Below, piece after piece: positions 25,967 to 37,577 of a stretch of 64,000 bases of DNA; the stretch's first letter is position 1, and every line of letters begins with the position of its first letter. Under the pieces are notes generated by a model that was given only the letters and a program-made list of their open reading frames with translations, was not told the origin of the DNA and searched no databases. The DNA is taken from positions 1 to 64,000 of the forward strand of contig NZ_JABKDD010000007.1 in NCBI RefSeq assembly GCF_013623905.1, in the 5' to 3' direction. Made by a program: the position numbers and the translations under genes. Source of the DNA: Brevibacterium sediminis (GTDB lineage Bacteria; Actinomycetota; Actinomycetes; Actinomycetales; Brevibacteriaceae).

Positions 25967-26614
25967 ATGCAGGAATCAGCGGAGAAGTCGGGGATGAGGA
26001 TGGCGGAGCTGTCCCGTCGTTCGGGCCTCAGCGTGCCGACCATCAAGTACTACCTCCGCGAAGGACTGCTGCAGCCGGGACGACGGACAAGCGTGAATCA
26101 AGCCGTCTACGATCGCACTCATCTCGAGCGGCTGCACCTCATCGGGGCGCTGACGTCGGTGGCCGGACTGCCGTTGGCGAAGGTGCGAGCCGTCGTTGAT
26201 GCGGTGGACGGGCAGGCCTCGGAAGTCGAAGCGATGGGCGTCGTCCAGGACGCGCTCATCGACGAGGCCGAGACGGACGATACAGCCGCCTCGGCGATAC
26301 TCGACCGCGCGATCACTGCGCGAGGGTGGCACTGCGCGAAGTCGTCACCGGCCTATCGGGCGGCTGTGAACGCGGTTGCCATGTTGACTACGGAGAACCT
26401 GACTCCGATCCTCGACCGGCTCGACGCCTATGTCGAGGCCGCTGAAGACGTCGGTCGCACCGACCTCGACGCGATCAGCGACGCAGTCAGTCTGGAGGAG
26501 CGGATCCGCGGAGTCGTCCTCGGCAGCGTGCTGCGCCGACCGCTGCTCGAGGCGCTGGTCCTGCTCGCACAGCAGCACTTCGCGCAGGACCTCACTCGGT
26601 CGGAAGAAAGCTGA
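25967..26614 (+). CDS. MerR-family transcriptional regulator
   Basis: Encodes 215 aa. The MerR winged helix GMRMAELSRRSGLSVPTIKYYLREGLLQPGRRTSVNQAVYDRTHLERL occupies residues 9-56, followed by a coiled region and a helical C-terminal sensor of unknown ligand. ATG at 25967 lies 6 nt after GGAGGAG, while ATG 25961 directly abuts it. The 3' end overlaps the convergent gene by 23 bp. Confidence 0.88.
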   Translation: MQESAEKSGMRMAELSRRSGLSVPTIKYYLREGLLQPGRRTSVNQAVYDRTHLERLHLIGALTSVAGLPLAKVRAVVDAVDGQASEVEAMGVVQDALIDEAETDDTAASAILDRAITARGWHCAKSSPAYRAAVNAVAMLTTENLTPILDRLDAYVEAAEDVGRTDLDAISDAVSLEERIRGVVLGSVLRRPLLEALVLLAQQHFAQDLTRSEES

Positions 26615-26972
26615 CTGGGAACAGCTCCGTCCTGGCGATGACGCGATCGCGTTCGGCGGCCTGCGCCTGACGTCGCGGATCTGCGAGGTAGGAATCGAGC
26701 GCTTCCGTGGATTCGAACCGATAGAACTGCACCTCGTTGGGACGCCCCTGGGCCCCGTCGCTCTTGGCACGATTGACGACGCGCCCTCCGTGCTCGGAGA
26801 TCAGCGCGAGAACACCGTTCTCGTAGGCTGTCAGTGCCTCGGCCTGTCCTTCGCGCGCCCACAGCAGGCAGCACAACAGCACCTCGCGGTCAGCACCGGC
26901 GTTCGCTGAGCTTGCCTGTTCTTCCGGCTCCACCGAGCTCGGCCTCTCCTCACTCGGCAACTCAGTGCTCAC
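26592..26972 (-). CDS. DUF1330-like / ferredoxin-like barrel protein
   Basis: Encodes 126 aa. After a 28-residue acidic leader comes an alpha-beta barrel segment (LLCCLLWAREGQAEALTAYE to EVQFYRFESTEALDSYLADP) like DUF1330 and antibiotic-monooxygenase-type proteins. No catalytic residue can be assigned. The ATG overlaps the upstream acetyltransferase stop by 4 bp, so the two are co-translated. Confidence 0.6.
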   Translation of the reverse strand: MSTELPSEERPSSVEPEEQASSANAGADREVLLCCLLWAREGQAEALTAYENGVLALISEHGGRVVNRAKSDGAQGRPNEVQFYRFESTEALDSYLADPRRQAQAAERDRVIARTELFPVSFLPTE

Positions 26973-27433
26973 GACTCCGTCGGCTTCGCGTCGTAGGTGA
27001 GCCAGTTCGTCTTCGCTGCGACATCGTCATAGAGCACCTGAGCCTGAGCGTTGTCATCGGCGGTGATCCACCGGACCACCGAACAGCCTTCGGCCGCGGC
27101 GATCATCTGCAGCCGGGAGATCAATGCACGACCGACACCTCGGCCGCGCGCCTCGGGATCGGTGAAGAGATCGTCGAGCCAGATGCCGACGCTGCCTGTC
27201 GAGGGACGCGAGAAACGACGATAGTCGGCGATTCCGACGATCGATCCGTCCGCCTCGGCGACGAGTCCCTGGCACTCATGGGCGGAGTCGGTCAGCCACG
27301 ACCACACGCGGGAGACGATCTCCTCGGAGGGCTCCAGTCGGTAGAACTCGCGGTAGGCGCGGAAGAGCTCCTTCCACCGGGCCTCGTCGGCGGGAGCGGT
27401 GGGGCGGATCGTCGGGGCCGGGGACGTCGTCAT
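26969..27433 (-). CDS. GNAT-family N-acetyltransferase
   Basis: Encodes 154 aa, a single GNAT domain. IRPTAPADEARWKELF starts the fold, and DLFTDPEARGRGVGRALISRL is the acetyl-CoA pyrophosphate loop (R/Q-x-x-G-x-G/A), followed by WITADDNAQAQVLYDDV. ATG at 27433 follows GAGAGGACTGCCG. The substrate is unknown. It forms a two-gene operon with the DUF1330-like gene. Confidence 0.88.
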   Translation of the reverse strand: MTTSPAPTIRPTAPADEARWKELFRAYREFYRLEPSEEIVSRVWSWLTDSAHECQGLVAEADGSIVGIADYRRFSRPSTGSVGIWLDDLFTDPEARGRGVGRALISRLQMIAAAEGCSVVRWITADDNAQAQVLYDDVAAKTNWLTYDAKPTES

Positions 27434-27563
27434 CGGCAGTCCTCTCACTAGGTTCGGTGCACCAATGACCACACTACGTTCTCCGCGTCTGTTCGCGTAC
27501 AGAAGTGACGACAGAAAAGTCCCCGGCGCGGAAGCCTCTCGACTTTCGCGCCGGGGACCGCGG

Positions 27564-27645
<82 letters not shown>

Positions 27646-27688
27646 TGAAGCGGCCACCCTCGCGGCCGCAACGTCCTCAAGATTAGCA

Positions 27689-27724
27689 GGGGCGGCCCGA
27701 GTTGTTGAAAACTCGGACCGCCCC
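27689..27724 (-). terminator. Terminator after bcp
   Basis: GGGGCGG-C-CCGAGT and ACTCGG-A-CCGCCCC pair around an 8-nt loop. It lies just downstream of the peroxidase gene on the minus strand. Confidence 0.75.
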
Positions 27725-27781
27725 GATGCTCACGTTGAGCACGGGCAGTTCAGCCCGCCCGACGCTCAAGTTGCAGCAGAC

Positions 27782-28255
27782 TCAGGCAGCGTCGATGCCG
27801 AGCTCCTTGCGCACGCGGGCGACGTGCCCGGTGGCCTTGACGTTGTACTGGGCGAGTTCGACCTTGCCCTCGGCATCGACGACGACGGTCGAGCGGATGA
27901 CGCCCTGGACGACCTTGCCGTAGTTCTTCTTCTCGCCGAAGGCACCCCACTCGGTCATCATCGTCTTGTCCTCATCGGAGAGGAGGTCGAAGTTGAGACC
28001 TTCCTTCTCGATGAACTGCTGCAGCTTCTCCGGCTTGTCCGGGGAGATGCCGACGACGGCGATTCCGGCGGCCTTGAGTGCCGACAGCGAGTCCCGGAAA
28101 TCGCAGGCCTCGGTCGTGCAGCCCGGGGTCATAGCGGCGGGGTAGAAGTACACGACGACCCGCTGACCTCGGAAATCGCTGAGGCTGACGGACTTCCCGT
28201 CCTGGTTGACGAGGGTGAACTCCGGGGCGGTGTCGCCGACCGACAGACGTGACAT
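27782..28255 (-). CDS. bcp: Thioredoxin-dependent thiol peroxidase (Bcp/PrxQ)
   Basis: Encodes 157 aa. It reduces hydroperoxides with electrons from thioredoxin. YFYPAAMTPGCTTEACDFRD holds peroxidatic Cys45 and resolving Cys50, the Bcp atypical 2-Cys arrangement. AGGAGGAG lies 5 nt before ATG 28255. It is followed by a hairpin terminator and appears to be a single gene in the cytoplasm. Confidence 0.95.
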   Translation of the reverse strand: MSRLSVGDTAPEFTLVNQDGKSVSLSDFRGQRVVVYFYPAAMTPGCTTEACDFRDSLSALKAAGIAVVGISPDKPEKLQQFIEKEGLNFDLLSDEDKTMMTEWGAFGEKKNYGKVVQGVIRSTVVVDAEGKVELAQYNVKATGHVARVRKELGIDAA

Positions 28256-28394
28256 GAATGCTCCTCCTGATTGGGGTGGTCTCCATGATGGACAACCATT
28301 GCTGACCACCACTCTATTCCGTTGCCGAGCCCGATGCCTCGACCGATGCACGCAGTCACCTCGACCGATCCTTTCGCCGAGGCAGCCCGCCGTC

Positions 28395-30164
<1,770 letters not shown>

Positions 30165-30167
30165 TGT

Positions 30168-31904
30168 TCAGCCTTCGTTCTCGTTGGTGCGGGATCCTGC
30201 TGCGGTGCGGGACGGCTCGGCCGGGTGGGCGTTCGACGTCGGTCGGGCAGAGGTGGTGAAGCGCAGCTTCACGCCGGGAGGCAGCTGCGCGGCGAGGTCG
30301 ACATCATCGACGCTGGCGATGATCGGATAGCCGCCGGTGAGCGGATGGTCGGGTCCGAAGAGCACCGGCTGACCGTTCGGCGGAACCTGCAGGGCACCGG
30401 TGACCGCGCCTTCGCTGGGCAGCTCTCCGGTTCGGGCACGTTCGAGTGGAACCTCACCGTTCAGGCGCAGTCCGACCCGGTCGGATTCGTGGGTGACCGT
30501 CCACTCCTGTGACAGCAGAGTCTCGATCCCGGCCTCGGTGAACCAATCCTCGCGCGGTCCCAGCGTCACGCTCAGCATCACGGTCTCACCCGCCTGGGGA
30601 AGATCCCTTGGCTGCGTGGGATTGGGATCGACGAGGTGGGGCGCCGTCCGCGGATCGTGCACTCCCACCGTGGTGCCTTTGTCCACGGCGGCCGGACCGA
30701 GCCCGGCCAGGGTGTCGGCGGAGCTGCTGTCGAGAGCCGTCTCGACAGCGATTCCACCGCGCACGGCGAGGTAGCGGCGGACTCCGCGCTCGGTTGGTCC
30801 GAGCTCGAGTTCGTCCCCGTCGGCCAGGGCAAAGGCCTCGCCGAGGCGGGGCGTGAGGACCGTGCCATCGGCAGCGGTCACGGTGATCGCTCCGGTGGCC
30901 CCGGTGACAGCGGCGACGCCGTCACCCGTGGAGCGCAGGAGCACTGCGCCCCCGAAGCTCTCCAGCCCGGCCGCGGTTTCGGCATTGCCGACAAGACGGT
31001 TGGCGGTGGTCAACGCGGTGCGGTCGGCGGCACCGGCGGCGGAGACTCCCATCGAAGCGAAACCGGGGCGACCGAGATCCTGGACGAGCAGCTGCAGCCC
31101 GGGACGCAGCACCTCGAGGGAGTGGGTGGCAGCAGCCGCCGAATCGGACGCCGAATCCGCTGCTGAATCCACCGCAGAATCCGACGCCGAACTTGCCGCA
31201 CCTGACGAACCTGCCGCACCTGACGAACCTGACCCCGCACTCGAGCCCGCGACCTCGACGGTCTCGCGCCCCGCCTCGGCGAATTTCACGATCGTGCCGG
31301 GTACGAACAGGGCCGGTGGTTCCCGGTCCAGGTCCCACAGCTTCGCATCGGTGCGTCCGATGAGCTGCCAGCCGCCGGGGGAGGAGCGGGGGTAGACGCC
31401 GGTGAACTCGCCGGCCAATGCCACCGATCCCACGGGCACTCGCGTGCGTGGGGACGAGCGGCGGGGAACGTTGAAGAGTTCGTCGTCGCCGGCGAGGTAG
31501 CCGAAGCCGGGGGCGAACCCGGCGAACGCGACCTGCCAGGTTGCGGCCTGGTGGCGTTTGATCACCTCGGCGGGGGAGACAGAGAGGAGGTCGGCCACCT
31601 CGGCGAGGTCGTCCCCGTCGTAGTGGACATCGATCGTCACCTCACGGGCCGCATCCGAGGCCGACTCGGTGTGCCCGAGCCCGCGCACTGCCTCGGCGAG
31701 GATCTCGGCGTTCGTGCGTGCGGGATCAAAACTGATCAGCACTGTTCGGGCGGCGGGGATTAGTTCGGTGACGCCGGGCAGATCGGCGGCTTCAAGACTG
31801 TGGTGCAGGGCCATCGTCGTGCCCAGGTCCGCGCATTCGACGAGGAGGTGGCGCGTGGAGGCGGTGTGGAAGGTCAGGGAGTCGGCCGGAGGTGTCGAGG
31901 TCAT
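30168..31904 (-). CDS. pxpBC: Fused 5-oxoprolinase subunits B and C (KipI-KipA family)
   Basis: Encodes 578 aa. Residues 12-215 are a KipI/PxpB domain ([45 protein letters not shown]). A low-complexity Ser/Ala/Asp/Gly linker (about 216-258) follows. Residues 259-560 are KipA/PxpC ([44 protein letters not shown]). PxpABC is the ATP-dependent bacterial 5-oxoprolinase. The same domains form the carboxyltransferase of urea carboxylase. In most bacteria B and C are separate genes. It overlaps DUF1445 by 4 bp. Confidence 0.92.
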   Translation of the reverse strand: MTSTPPADSLTFHTASTRHLLVECADLGTTMALHHSLEAADLPGVTELIPAARTVLISFDPARTNAEILAEAVRGLGHTESASDAAREVTIDVHYDGDDLAEVADLLSVSPAEVIKRHQAATWQVAFAGFAPGFGYLAGDDELFNVPRRSSPRTRVPVGSVALAGEFTGVYPRSSPGGWQLIGRTDAKLWDLDREPPALFVPGTIVKFAEAGRETVEVAGSSAGSGSSGAAGSSGAASSASDSAVDSAADSASDSAAAATHSLEVLRPGLQLLVQDLGRPGFASMGVSAAGAADRTALTTANRLVGNAETAAGLESFGGAVLLRSTGDGVAAVTGATGAITVTAADGTVLTPRLGEAFALADGDELELGPTERGVRRYLAVRGGIAVETALDSSSADTLAGLGPAAVDKGTTVGVHDPRTAPHLVDPNPTQPRDLPQAGETVMLSVTLGPREDWFTEAGIETLLSQEWTVTHESDRVGLRLNGEVPLERARTGELPSEGAVTGALQVPPNGQPVLFGPDHPLTGGYPIIASVDDVDLAAQLPPGVKLRFTTSARPTSNAHPAEPSRTAAGSRTNENEG

Positions 31905-32716
31905 TGGCGGTAGGTGTCTTCCGGTTCGTCAGTGATGAACATCTTCCCAGGTGAGTGGGTGATCGCGAAGGGGATTCTCGACGCCTGGATGGCTGCCTGT
32001 GGAGTGACTCCGCAGGCCCAGAAGACGGGAATGTCGCCGTCTTCGATGGCCGGAGCATCACCGAAATCCGGGGCGCCGAGGTCATCGATGCCGATCTGGG
32101 AGGGTTCGCCGATGTGGATCGGTGCACCGTGGACGGCGGGGAAGCGGTCGGTGATGCGCACTGCCTCGGCGACTTGGGAGGCCGGGATCGGGCGCATGGA
32201 CACGACCATGTCTCCGCTGATCCGGCCGGCGGGACGGCAGGCCGTCGACGTGCGGTACATCGGCACGTTGCGACCGGCCTCCTGGTGGCGGATCGGGATG
32301 CCCGCTTCGGTGAGGCCGTTTTCGAAGGTGAATGAGCAGCCGATGAGGAAGGACACGAGGTCCGGATGCTGCTCCCAGACTGAAGTGGCGTCGGTGACCT
32401 CGTCGGTCAGGGCGCCGTTCTCCCAGATCCGGTATCCGGGAATGTCCGTGCGGATATCGCTGCCCGGGGCGAGTGCGGATGCCAGCTGTCCGGGTTCGAG
32501 GACGTCGACGACCGGGCACGGCTTCGGGTTGCGCTGGGTGAAGAGGAGAACGTCGAAGGCCCAGTCCGCGGGGACGGAGATGAGGTTCGCCTGGACGAGT
32601 CCCGGTGCCATCCCCGAGGTGGGACCGTCGAATCCTGCCCGGATGCGTGCGCGGGCTTCCGCACCCGCAGCCCGCATCGTGTCCATGGCAGATGTGCTGG
32701 TGGTGGCAGTGTTCAT
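31901..32716 (-). CDS. DUF1445 putative hydro-lyase (YcsI family)
   Basis: Encodes 271 aa, typical length. [71 protein letters not shown] and CGVTPQAA are conserved blocks of the DUF1445 family, of which one branch is D-glutamate cyclase-like. It would connect to 5-oxoproline, since D-glutamate cyclase makes 5-oxo-D-proline. The reaction in this organism is not shown. It overlaps both neighbours by 4 bp. Confidence 0.88.
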   Translation of the reverse strand: MNTATTSTSAMDTMRAAGAEARARIRAGFDGPTSGMAPGLVQANLISVPADWAFDVLLFTQRNPKPCPVVDVLEPGQLASALAPGSDIRTDIPGYRIWENGALTDEVTDATSVWEQHPDLVSFLIGCSFTFENGLTEAGIPIRHQEAGRNVPMYRTSTACRPAGRISGDMVVSMRPIPASQVAEAVRITDRFPAVHGAPIHIGEPSQIGIDDLGAPDFGDAPAIEDGDIPVFWACGVTPQAAIQASRIPFAITHSPGKMFITDEPEDTYRQ

Positions 32717-33498
32717 CGTCCGGCTCCGGCGAAGGCGGCGATCGTGACGCCTTCGGATTCGAGGAGATCACGGGCGGCCCGGGCCATGTCGATGGATCCC
32801 TGGCTGTCGCCGTGGAAGCAGATGGACTGCGCGTCGACGTCGACGAGGGTGCCGTCGACGGCTTCGACCTGTCCGGTCTGGACGAGGCGCAGGACGCGGG
32901 CGGCCACGGCCTCTGGGTCGTGGAGGACAGCGTTCGGTTCCGACCGGGAGACCAGGGAGCCGTCGGGGTTGTAGGACCGATCGGCGAAAGCCTCGGCGGC
33001 CACGGTCAGTCCCGCCTCGGCGGCGACGCGGTTGGCCACGCTGCCGGCGAGTCCGAGGAAGACCAACGAGTCGTCGATGGCTGTGATCGCGTCGACGACG
33101 ACCTTCGCCTGCGCCTCATCGTGGACGATCGCGTTGTAGAGACCGCCGTGGGGTTTGACGTAGGAGACGGTTCCGCCGACGGCTGTGGTCAGGCCGATGA
33201 GCGCGCCGATCTGGTATTCGACTTGGGCCTGCAGAGTGGCGGCGGGCACGTCGAGGGCGCGGCGGCCGAAGCCCTCGTAGTCGTCGTATCCGGGGTGGGC
33301 CCCGATGACGACACCTTCCTTCGTGGCGGCGTCGACGGTGGCGCGGATGCCTTCCGGGTTGCCGGCATGGAACCCGCAGGAGACGTTGGCGCTGGTGACG
33401 AGGCCGAGCATGGCGGCATCGTCACTGACGACACGGTCGGGGACGTTCTCCCCGAGGTCAGAGTTGAGGTCGATTCTCAGTTCGCTGTTGACAGACAA
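32713..33498 (-). CDS. pxpA: 5-oxoprolinase subunit A (LamB/YcsF family)
   Basis: Encodes 261 aa. [56 protein letters not shown] and ICFHGDS are the family blocks, with metal or substrate-binding His and Asp residues. With PxpB and PxpC it opens 5-oxo-L-proline to glutamate at the cost of ATP. TTG 33498 is preferred since GGAGG lies 6 nt before it; GTG 33504, overlapping the transporter stop, is the alternative. Confidence 0.92.
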   Translation of the reverse strand: MSVNSELRIDLNSDLGENVPDRVVSDDAAMLGLVTSANVSCGFHAGNPEGIRATVDAATKEGVVIGAHPGYDDYEGFGRRALDVPAATLQAQVEYQIGALIGLTTAVGGTVSYVKPHGGLYNAIVHDEAQAKVVVDAITAIDDSLVFLGLAGSVANRVAAEAGLTVAAEAFADRSYNPDGSLVSRSEPNAVLHDPEAVAARVLRLVQTGQVEAVDGTLVDVDAQSICFHGDSQGSIDMARAARDLLESEGVTIAAFAGAGR

Positions 33499-33500
33499 TG

Positions 33501-34805
33501 TCACCCTCCGATTCCGATCATGGCGAAGATGGGGCCGATGGACTGTGTGGCCGTGTACCACGTGACCAGTGTTGCCGCGGTGCCGATGATGAGCAACCAC
33601 TTCGGGTACGAATCAGTGCGCAGCAGGCGCGGCCTGAACCAGCCGATGTACATGAAGATCGTCAGACCGATCGGCAGAATGAGCCCGTTGAAGCCGCCGA
33701 CGAAGACGAGCAGTGTGGCAGGTGCCGTGCCGAGGACGAGGTAGACGACGAGCGAGACGACGATGAAGGACACCGTCGCCAGCTGCAGCGGCCAGCCGCC
33801 TTCGAGGCGTTTGGAGAACGCCGAGAGGAACGTCGCCGAGGTGTAGGCGGCGCCGATGACCGAGCTCAGAGCCGCGGCCCAGAAGATCGCGCCGAAGATG
33901 CGCATTCCCGCATCGCCGAGGACTGCGGCGAAGGCCTGACCGGCGGGGTTGGCCACGCTCGAGTCGAGGTCGAGAGCGACGCCGGAGGCGACGACGCCGA
34001 GGATGGCGAGGAAGAGGACGTAGCGCATGACACCGGTGACGAGGATCCCCGACAGAGCCGAGCGCATGACAGAACCGGCATTCTCCGGGCCGGTCTTGCC
34101 CGAGTCGAGATAGCGGTGGGCACCGGAGTAGGTGATGTAGCCGCCGACGGTGCCGCCGACGATCGTCGTCACGGTGGCGAAGTTGATGGTGTCGGGCACG
34201 AACGACTGTTTGATCGCCTCACCGACCGGCGGGTTCGAGACGATGGCGACGACACAGGTGAGGATGATCATCCCGACGCCGAGGACGAGGACGACGGCGT
34301 CGACGACCTTTCCGGCGCGTTTGAACAGGAAGATGCCGATCGCCAGGACGCCGGTGAGCAGTCCGCCGAGCTTCGGGTCGATGCCCAGCAGCGCATTGAG
34401 GCCGAGGCCGCCACCGGCGATATTGCCGATGTTGAAGGCCAGTCCGCCGACGACGATCAGGACGGACAGGAGGATGCCCGATCCCGGCACTGCCGAGGAG
34501 GCCAGCTGGGCTGCGCGTTTGCCCGAGGAGGTCACCATTCGCCAGATATTGAGCTGGATGGCGATGTCGATGAGGATCGACGCGAAGATCGCGAAGGCGA
34601 AGGCCGCACCCATCTGAGCCGTGAATGTGGCTGTCTGGGTGATGAAGCCCGGACCGATCGCCGAGGTGGCCATGAGGAAGATGGCGCCGATGATCGCGCT
34701 GCGGCTGATCTTGGATCCGATTTCGCTCTTGGCATTGTCAAGGCCCGAGGCGGCCCCATCCGTAGAAGAGGATTCCGGCGGTTGGGATTCCGGTGCGTGT
34801 GACAT
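33501..34805 (-). CDS. NRAMP-like transporter (YcsG family)
   Basis: Encodes 434 aa with about 11 helices. It belongs to the NRAMP/APC fold but the metal-binding DPGN of helix 1 reads [11 protein letters not shown], so it probably does not carry divalent metals like MntH. YcsG relatives sit next to ycsF in Bacillus, which suggests uptake of 5-oxoproline or a related compound. GGAGACTCCC precedes the ATG at 34805. It is the first gene of the pxp operon and divergent from GntR. Confidence 0.85.
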   Translation of the reverse strand: MSHAPESQPPESSSTDGAASGLDNAKSEIGSKISRSAIIGAIFLMATSAIGPGFITQTATFTAQMGAAFAFAIFASILIDIAIQLNIWRMVTSSGKRAAQLASSAVPGSGILLSVLIVVGGLAFNIGNIAGGGLGLNALLGIDPKLGGLLTGVLAIGIFLFKRAGKVVDAVVLVLGVGMIILTCVVAIVSNPPVGEAIKQSFVPDTINFATVTTIVGGTVGGYITYSGAHRYLDSGKTGPENAGSVMRSALSGILVTGVMRYVLFLAILGVVASGVALDLDSSVANPAGQAFAAVLGDAGMRIFGAIFWAAALSSVIGAAYTSATFLSAFSKRLEGGWPLQLATVSFIVVSLVVYLVLGTAPATLLVFVGGFNGLILPIGLTIFMYIGWFRPRLLRTDSYPKWLLIIGTAATLVTWYTATQSIGPIFAMIGIGG

Positions 34806-34900
34806 GGGAGTCTCCGACTGTCTGGTGGTCAATTGTTCCTTCGTGTGCGCCGATGGGGTGAGAACAGCGATGTCTGTGTCCTGGCACACGTGAAGTGGTA

Positions 34901-34927
34901 AACAATCTAGCACTCATTGTTCAACAA
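34901..34927. promoter_or_regulatory. Operator region between pxp operon and gntR
   Basis: AACAAT-N9-ATTGTT (34901-34921) and the overlapping TTGTT-C-AACAA (34917-34927) share half sites. FCD-type GntR proteins bind short TTGT/ACAA palindromes, so this is the probable binding site for the adjacent regulator. Confidence 0.65.
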
Positions 34928-34999
34928 ACATAGACGGGGGTCACACTTTTCTTCGTCGCTTTGTCGACGGACGGATGGGAGTTCGGGGTGCTGTTTCAG

Positions 35000-35005
35000 T
35001 AGGAT
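35000..35005 (+). promoter_or_regulatory. -10 box of leaderless gntR (TAGGAT)
   Basis: TAGGAT ends 6 nt before GTG 35012. The purines in between touch the start codon and are too close to act as a ribosome site. Confidence 0.55.
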
Positions 35006-35011
35006 GGAGAG

Positions 35012-35650
35012 GTGAATCACGATTCGTCCCTGGTCAACAGGCTCACTGACCGCCTCATCGCTGGAGAGCTGCGCCCCGGTGAGCGGCTGTCCGAAACCGC
35101 GCTGGCGAAGGAATTCGATGTGTCGCGCAATACTCTGCGTGAGGCGTTCCGGGTCCTCGGGGAGCAGGGCCTGGTCACGCATATCCCGCACCGAGGCGTC
35201 TCAGTGGCGTCACCGAGCACCGCCGATGTCGTCGACATCTACCGGGTGCGCCATCATGTCGAGTGCTCGGTGCTCGAGCACGCTCCGCGCAATCACCCGA
35301 ACGCCGTGAGGATGGAGGCGGCCGTCGAAGCCGCCGAGAAGTTCGCTGCCGAAGAGAACTGGCTGGAGGTCGGCACGGCGAACATGGAGTTCCACAATGC
35401 CGTCGTCTCGCTCTCGGACAGCAGGCGGCTGATGCAGTCGTTCTCCAATGTGCTCGCCGAGCTGCGGTTGGCATTCCTCAAGGTCGAGGTCCTCGACTTC
35501 CTCCATGCGCCGTTCATCGGCCGCAACAAGGAAGTCGTCGAGATCTACCGCACGGAGGGGCCGGTGGCTGCGGCGAAGATCCTCGGCGCCTACCTCGGTG
35601 ATTCCGAGCGCCAGGTGCTCGGCGCCTACGCCCGCGCCGGCCAGGACTGA
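35012..35650 (+). CDS. GntR-family regulator, FCD type
   Basis: Encodes 212 aa. The winged helix LRPGERLSETALAKEFDVSRNTLREAFRVLGEQGLVTHIPHRGV (about 20-64) is followed by the all-helical FCD ligand domain, with metal-site candidates Asp and His around YRVRHHVE and EFHNAVV. FCD regulators sense carboxylic acids. It is divergent from the pxp operon and likely represses it until the substrate is present. Confidence 0.9.
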   Translation: MNHDSSLVNRLTDRLIAGELRPGERLSETALAKEFDVSRNTLREAFRVLGEQGLVTHIPHRGVSVASPSTADVVDIYRVRHHVECSVLEHAPRNHPNAVRMEAAVEAAEKFAAEENWLEVGTANMEFHNAVVSLSDSRRLMQSFSNVLAELRLAFLKVEVLDFLHAPFIGRNKEVVEIYRTEGPVAAAKILGAYLGDSERQVLGAYARAGQD

Positions 35651-35700
35651 GCCGCGGGGCGGCAAGCCGTATGCCATGAGCGGCCCGGCCGGAATCCCGC

Positions 35701-35766
35701 AATAGCCCACTCCGAGGTGAGCAGCCCAGTTTCAAGCATGGGCTGCTCACCCCCAGTTGGGCTATT
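35701..35766. repeat. Intergenic double-stem palindromic element, full copy
   Basis: The outer arms are AATAGCCCA (35701-35709) and TGGGCTATT (35758-35766). The inner arms are GTGAGCAGCCCA (35717-35728) and TGGGCTGCTCAC (35739-35750), with a 10-nt loop. The whole 66-bp unit can fold as a long interrupted hairpin after gntR. A degenerate copy occurs at 17568-17614. Confidence 0.7.
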
Positions 35767-35834
35767 GGCAAATCCCGCAGGCGAATGCTCCTCGCCGGAA
35801 ACAGAACCCCACCGGCAGATGGTGTGAATGCGAA

Positions 35835-35868
35835 AGAACCGCCTCCGACCGAAGTCGAAGGCGGTTCT
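35835..35868. terminator. Terminator after tRNA-Lys
   Basis: AGAACCGCCT (35835-35844) and AGGCGGTTCT (35859-35868) are perfect arms with a 14-nt loop, placed directly downstream of the tRNA on the minus strand. Confidence 0.7.
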
Positions 35869-35878
35869 CTCTATGCTG

Positions 35879-35951
<73 letters not shown>

Positions 35952-36090
35952 TTGCCGCACATGCTGTGCAACGAGAATTAATATTACTCAGGTGTCGACC
36001 GATCATGCAAACCGAGATCGGCCCATATTCAGTTTTGTGATGAAGGTCGCAAGCCCCTGGTCAGAGTCCCTTTGCCCGCGAATCCGGCGA

Positions 36091-36114
36091 CCCGGAACCC
36101 ACTGATCAATAGTC
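36091..36114. repeat. Partial duplicate of tRNA-Lys sequence
   Basis: CCCGGAACCCACTGAT followed by CAATAGTC matches 22 of 24 bases of the T-arm to anticodon-arm region of tRNA-Lys, in the same orientation, about 190 bp away. The flanking bases do not match a tRNA. The rest of the 204-bp gap shows no gene. Confidence 0.55.
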
Positions 36115-36155
36115 CCTCCACCGCACCGGATTCGCCCTCGATGCCCGGAGGCACT

Positions 36156-36476
36156 TCAGAGATACATTCCGGAACTCGACTGTTCGGCCGGTTCGGAGAT
36201 CGCGTGGACGTCGCGTTCGCGCAACAGCACATACGCGCGTCCCTCGAGCTCCACCTCGGCGAGTTCCTCGGGATCGTAGAGGACGGTATCGCCGAGGTTG
36301 GCCTGCCTCACATGGGGGCCCGCCGCTACGACCTTGCCCCACACGAGGCGTCTGCCCATGCTGGCGGTGGCGGGAATGACGATGCCCGCCGAGGATTTGC
36401 GTTCCCCGGCTTCCGCGCTGGGTTCGAGCAGGATCCGGTCATGGAGCATCCGGATCGGTAGTGCGGCATCAGCCAC
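36156..36476 (-). CDS. GroES-like co-chaperonin family protein
   Basis: Encodes 106 aa. IRMLHDRILLEPSAEAGERKSSAGIVIP at the N-terminus contains the mobile-loop region, and WGKVVAAGPHVRQANLGDTVLYDPEELAEVELEGRAYVLLRERDVHAI is the Cpn10 barrel. It has no groEL neighbour and its loop differs from canonical GroES, so it is probably a paralogue. GTG 36476 overlaps the DUF3618 stop by 8 bp, giving coupled translation; ATG 36449 is the other option. Confidence 0.82.
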   Translation of the reverse strand: MADAALPIRMLHDRILLEPSAEAGERKSSAGIVIPATASMGRRLVWGKVVAAGPHVRQANLGDTVLYDPEELAEVELEGRAYVLLRERDVHAISEPAEQSSSGMYL

Positions 36477-36753
36477 GCTTGCGACCGGAGAGTCCGACGA
36501 TGAGGGCGGCCACACCGAGGACGGCACCGGCACCGAGTGCGATGATCTCGGGCTTGGGGGAGCCGTCTTCCTCGACGACCTCGGACTTCGCCTTGTTGAC
36601 TGCCCGCGTCGCCAGCACCTTCGGGTGGATGCGGCCGACGAGCTCGTCGATGTTCTCGGCGATGCGCTCCTCGCGCAGTCGGATCGACTCCGCGAGCTGC
36701 GCGGTTGTCGCCTGGTCGACGGTCACATCTGAGGTGTAGACGTTGTCAGTCAT
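36469..36753 (-). CDS. DUF3618 membrane-anchored protein
   Basis: Encodes 94 aa. TTAQLAESIRLREERIAENIDELVGRIHPK is the DUF3618 amphipathic block, and residues 70-89 form one membrane helix with a basic end (SGRKRG). DUF3618 beside a GroES-like gene is a common actinomycete pair of unknown role. Confidence 0.82.
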   Translation of the reverse strand: MTDNVYTSDVTVDQATTAQLAESIRLREERIAENIDELVGRIHPKVLATRAVNKAKSEVVEEDGSPKPEIIALGAGAVLGVAALIVGLSGRKRG

Positions 36754-36849
36754 CGGGTCGAGTCCTCCCGGTCGAGAATGCTTTGCTGCGTCTGTGACCT
36801 TGTGCCACAGTGCTTCGCTGTCCAGCTTAGCGGCTGGGCACTGTGAGTG

Positions 36850-37571
36850 TCAGATATCGGCCGCGGTTCGACGGAATCTTACGATCTCGACGCTCGCGTC
36901 CGCGGGCATGGTCGGGTAGTGACCGCGGAGATTGGCGATATACCGCTCCAATCCACTCGGGCGGGTGAGGTCGAGATCCTCAGGTCGCAGTTCGTCGAGT
37001 CGCTTCACCATCACCGAGGCGACTTCCACGGGGAGCGTGCCATGCGCGGTGTTCTCGAAGTACGCCAGAGCCGGACCCGTGCAGTGGCCTTCGTTCCACC
37101 GCACCGTCAGCGTCTTCGTCCCGTCCGCGACGGCCTCGAAGTATCTAGCGTGGAACCTCAGTAGCCGTTTGGGATCAGAATCCGGGTGCCGATAGGAGTG
37201 GGGGAGCAGGGCGGGGATCGGGGCAATCGACGTCTGGCCCGTGGTGTCGTCGGGCACGACGACGAGCGCATCGGGATGGAGGTCGAGGATGACCTGACGG
37301 CAGCGTCCGCACGGGGCCAGCACACCGCGGTTCCGGTCGCCAACCGCTGCGATCGTGACCAGGGGTCCGGCGTTCGCTGCCGCGGCGGCACCGATCACGA
37401 CGAGTTCCGCGCAGGGTCCGCCGGTGAAGTGAAAGACGTTGACGCCGGTGTGGATGCGACCGTAGCGTCCATCGCGGCAGCGGCAACGGTGTGGTTGTCA
37501 TCGCTGCCGAGTCCGCTAACGAGCTGCTCGGCAGCGGCGATGACTCGCAGTTCGGAGTCGAAGAGGCCCAC
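36850..37571 (-). pseudogene. Cytidine deaminase-ASCH fusion, frameshifted
   Basis: From GTG 37571 (MGLFDSELRVIAAAEQL) the frame needs one extra base near 37472-37475 to continue as [20 protein letters not shown]. The deaminase zinc site is complete: CAE and PCGRCRQ. From about residue 140 an ASCH domain follows ([20 protein letters not shown]). The domain order suggests a nucleoside or nucleotide-modifying enzyme with an RNA- or nucleoside-binding partner. A 1-bp deletion or sequencing error breaks it. The downstream frame alone runs 36850-37398. Confidence 0.72.
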
Positions 37572-37577
37572 GCGGCC

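Noticed and set aside
33498..34802. 434-codon plus-strand frame antisense to the NRAMP-like gene
   Set aside because: The product is almost only Asp, Glu, Gly, Arg and Ala, the usual shadow of a membrane protein gene; the minus-strand gene has clear family blocks.
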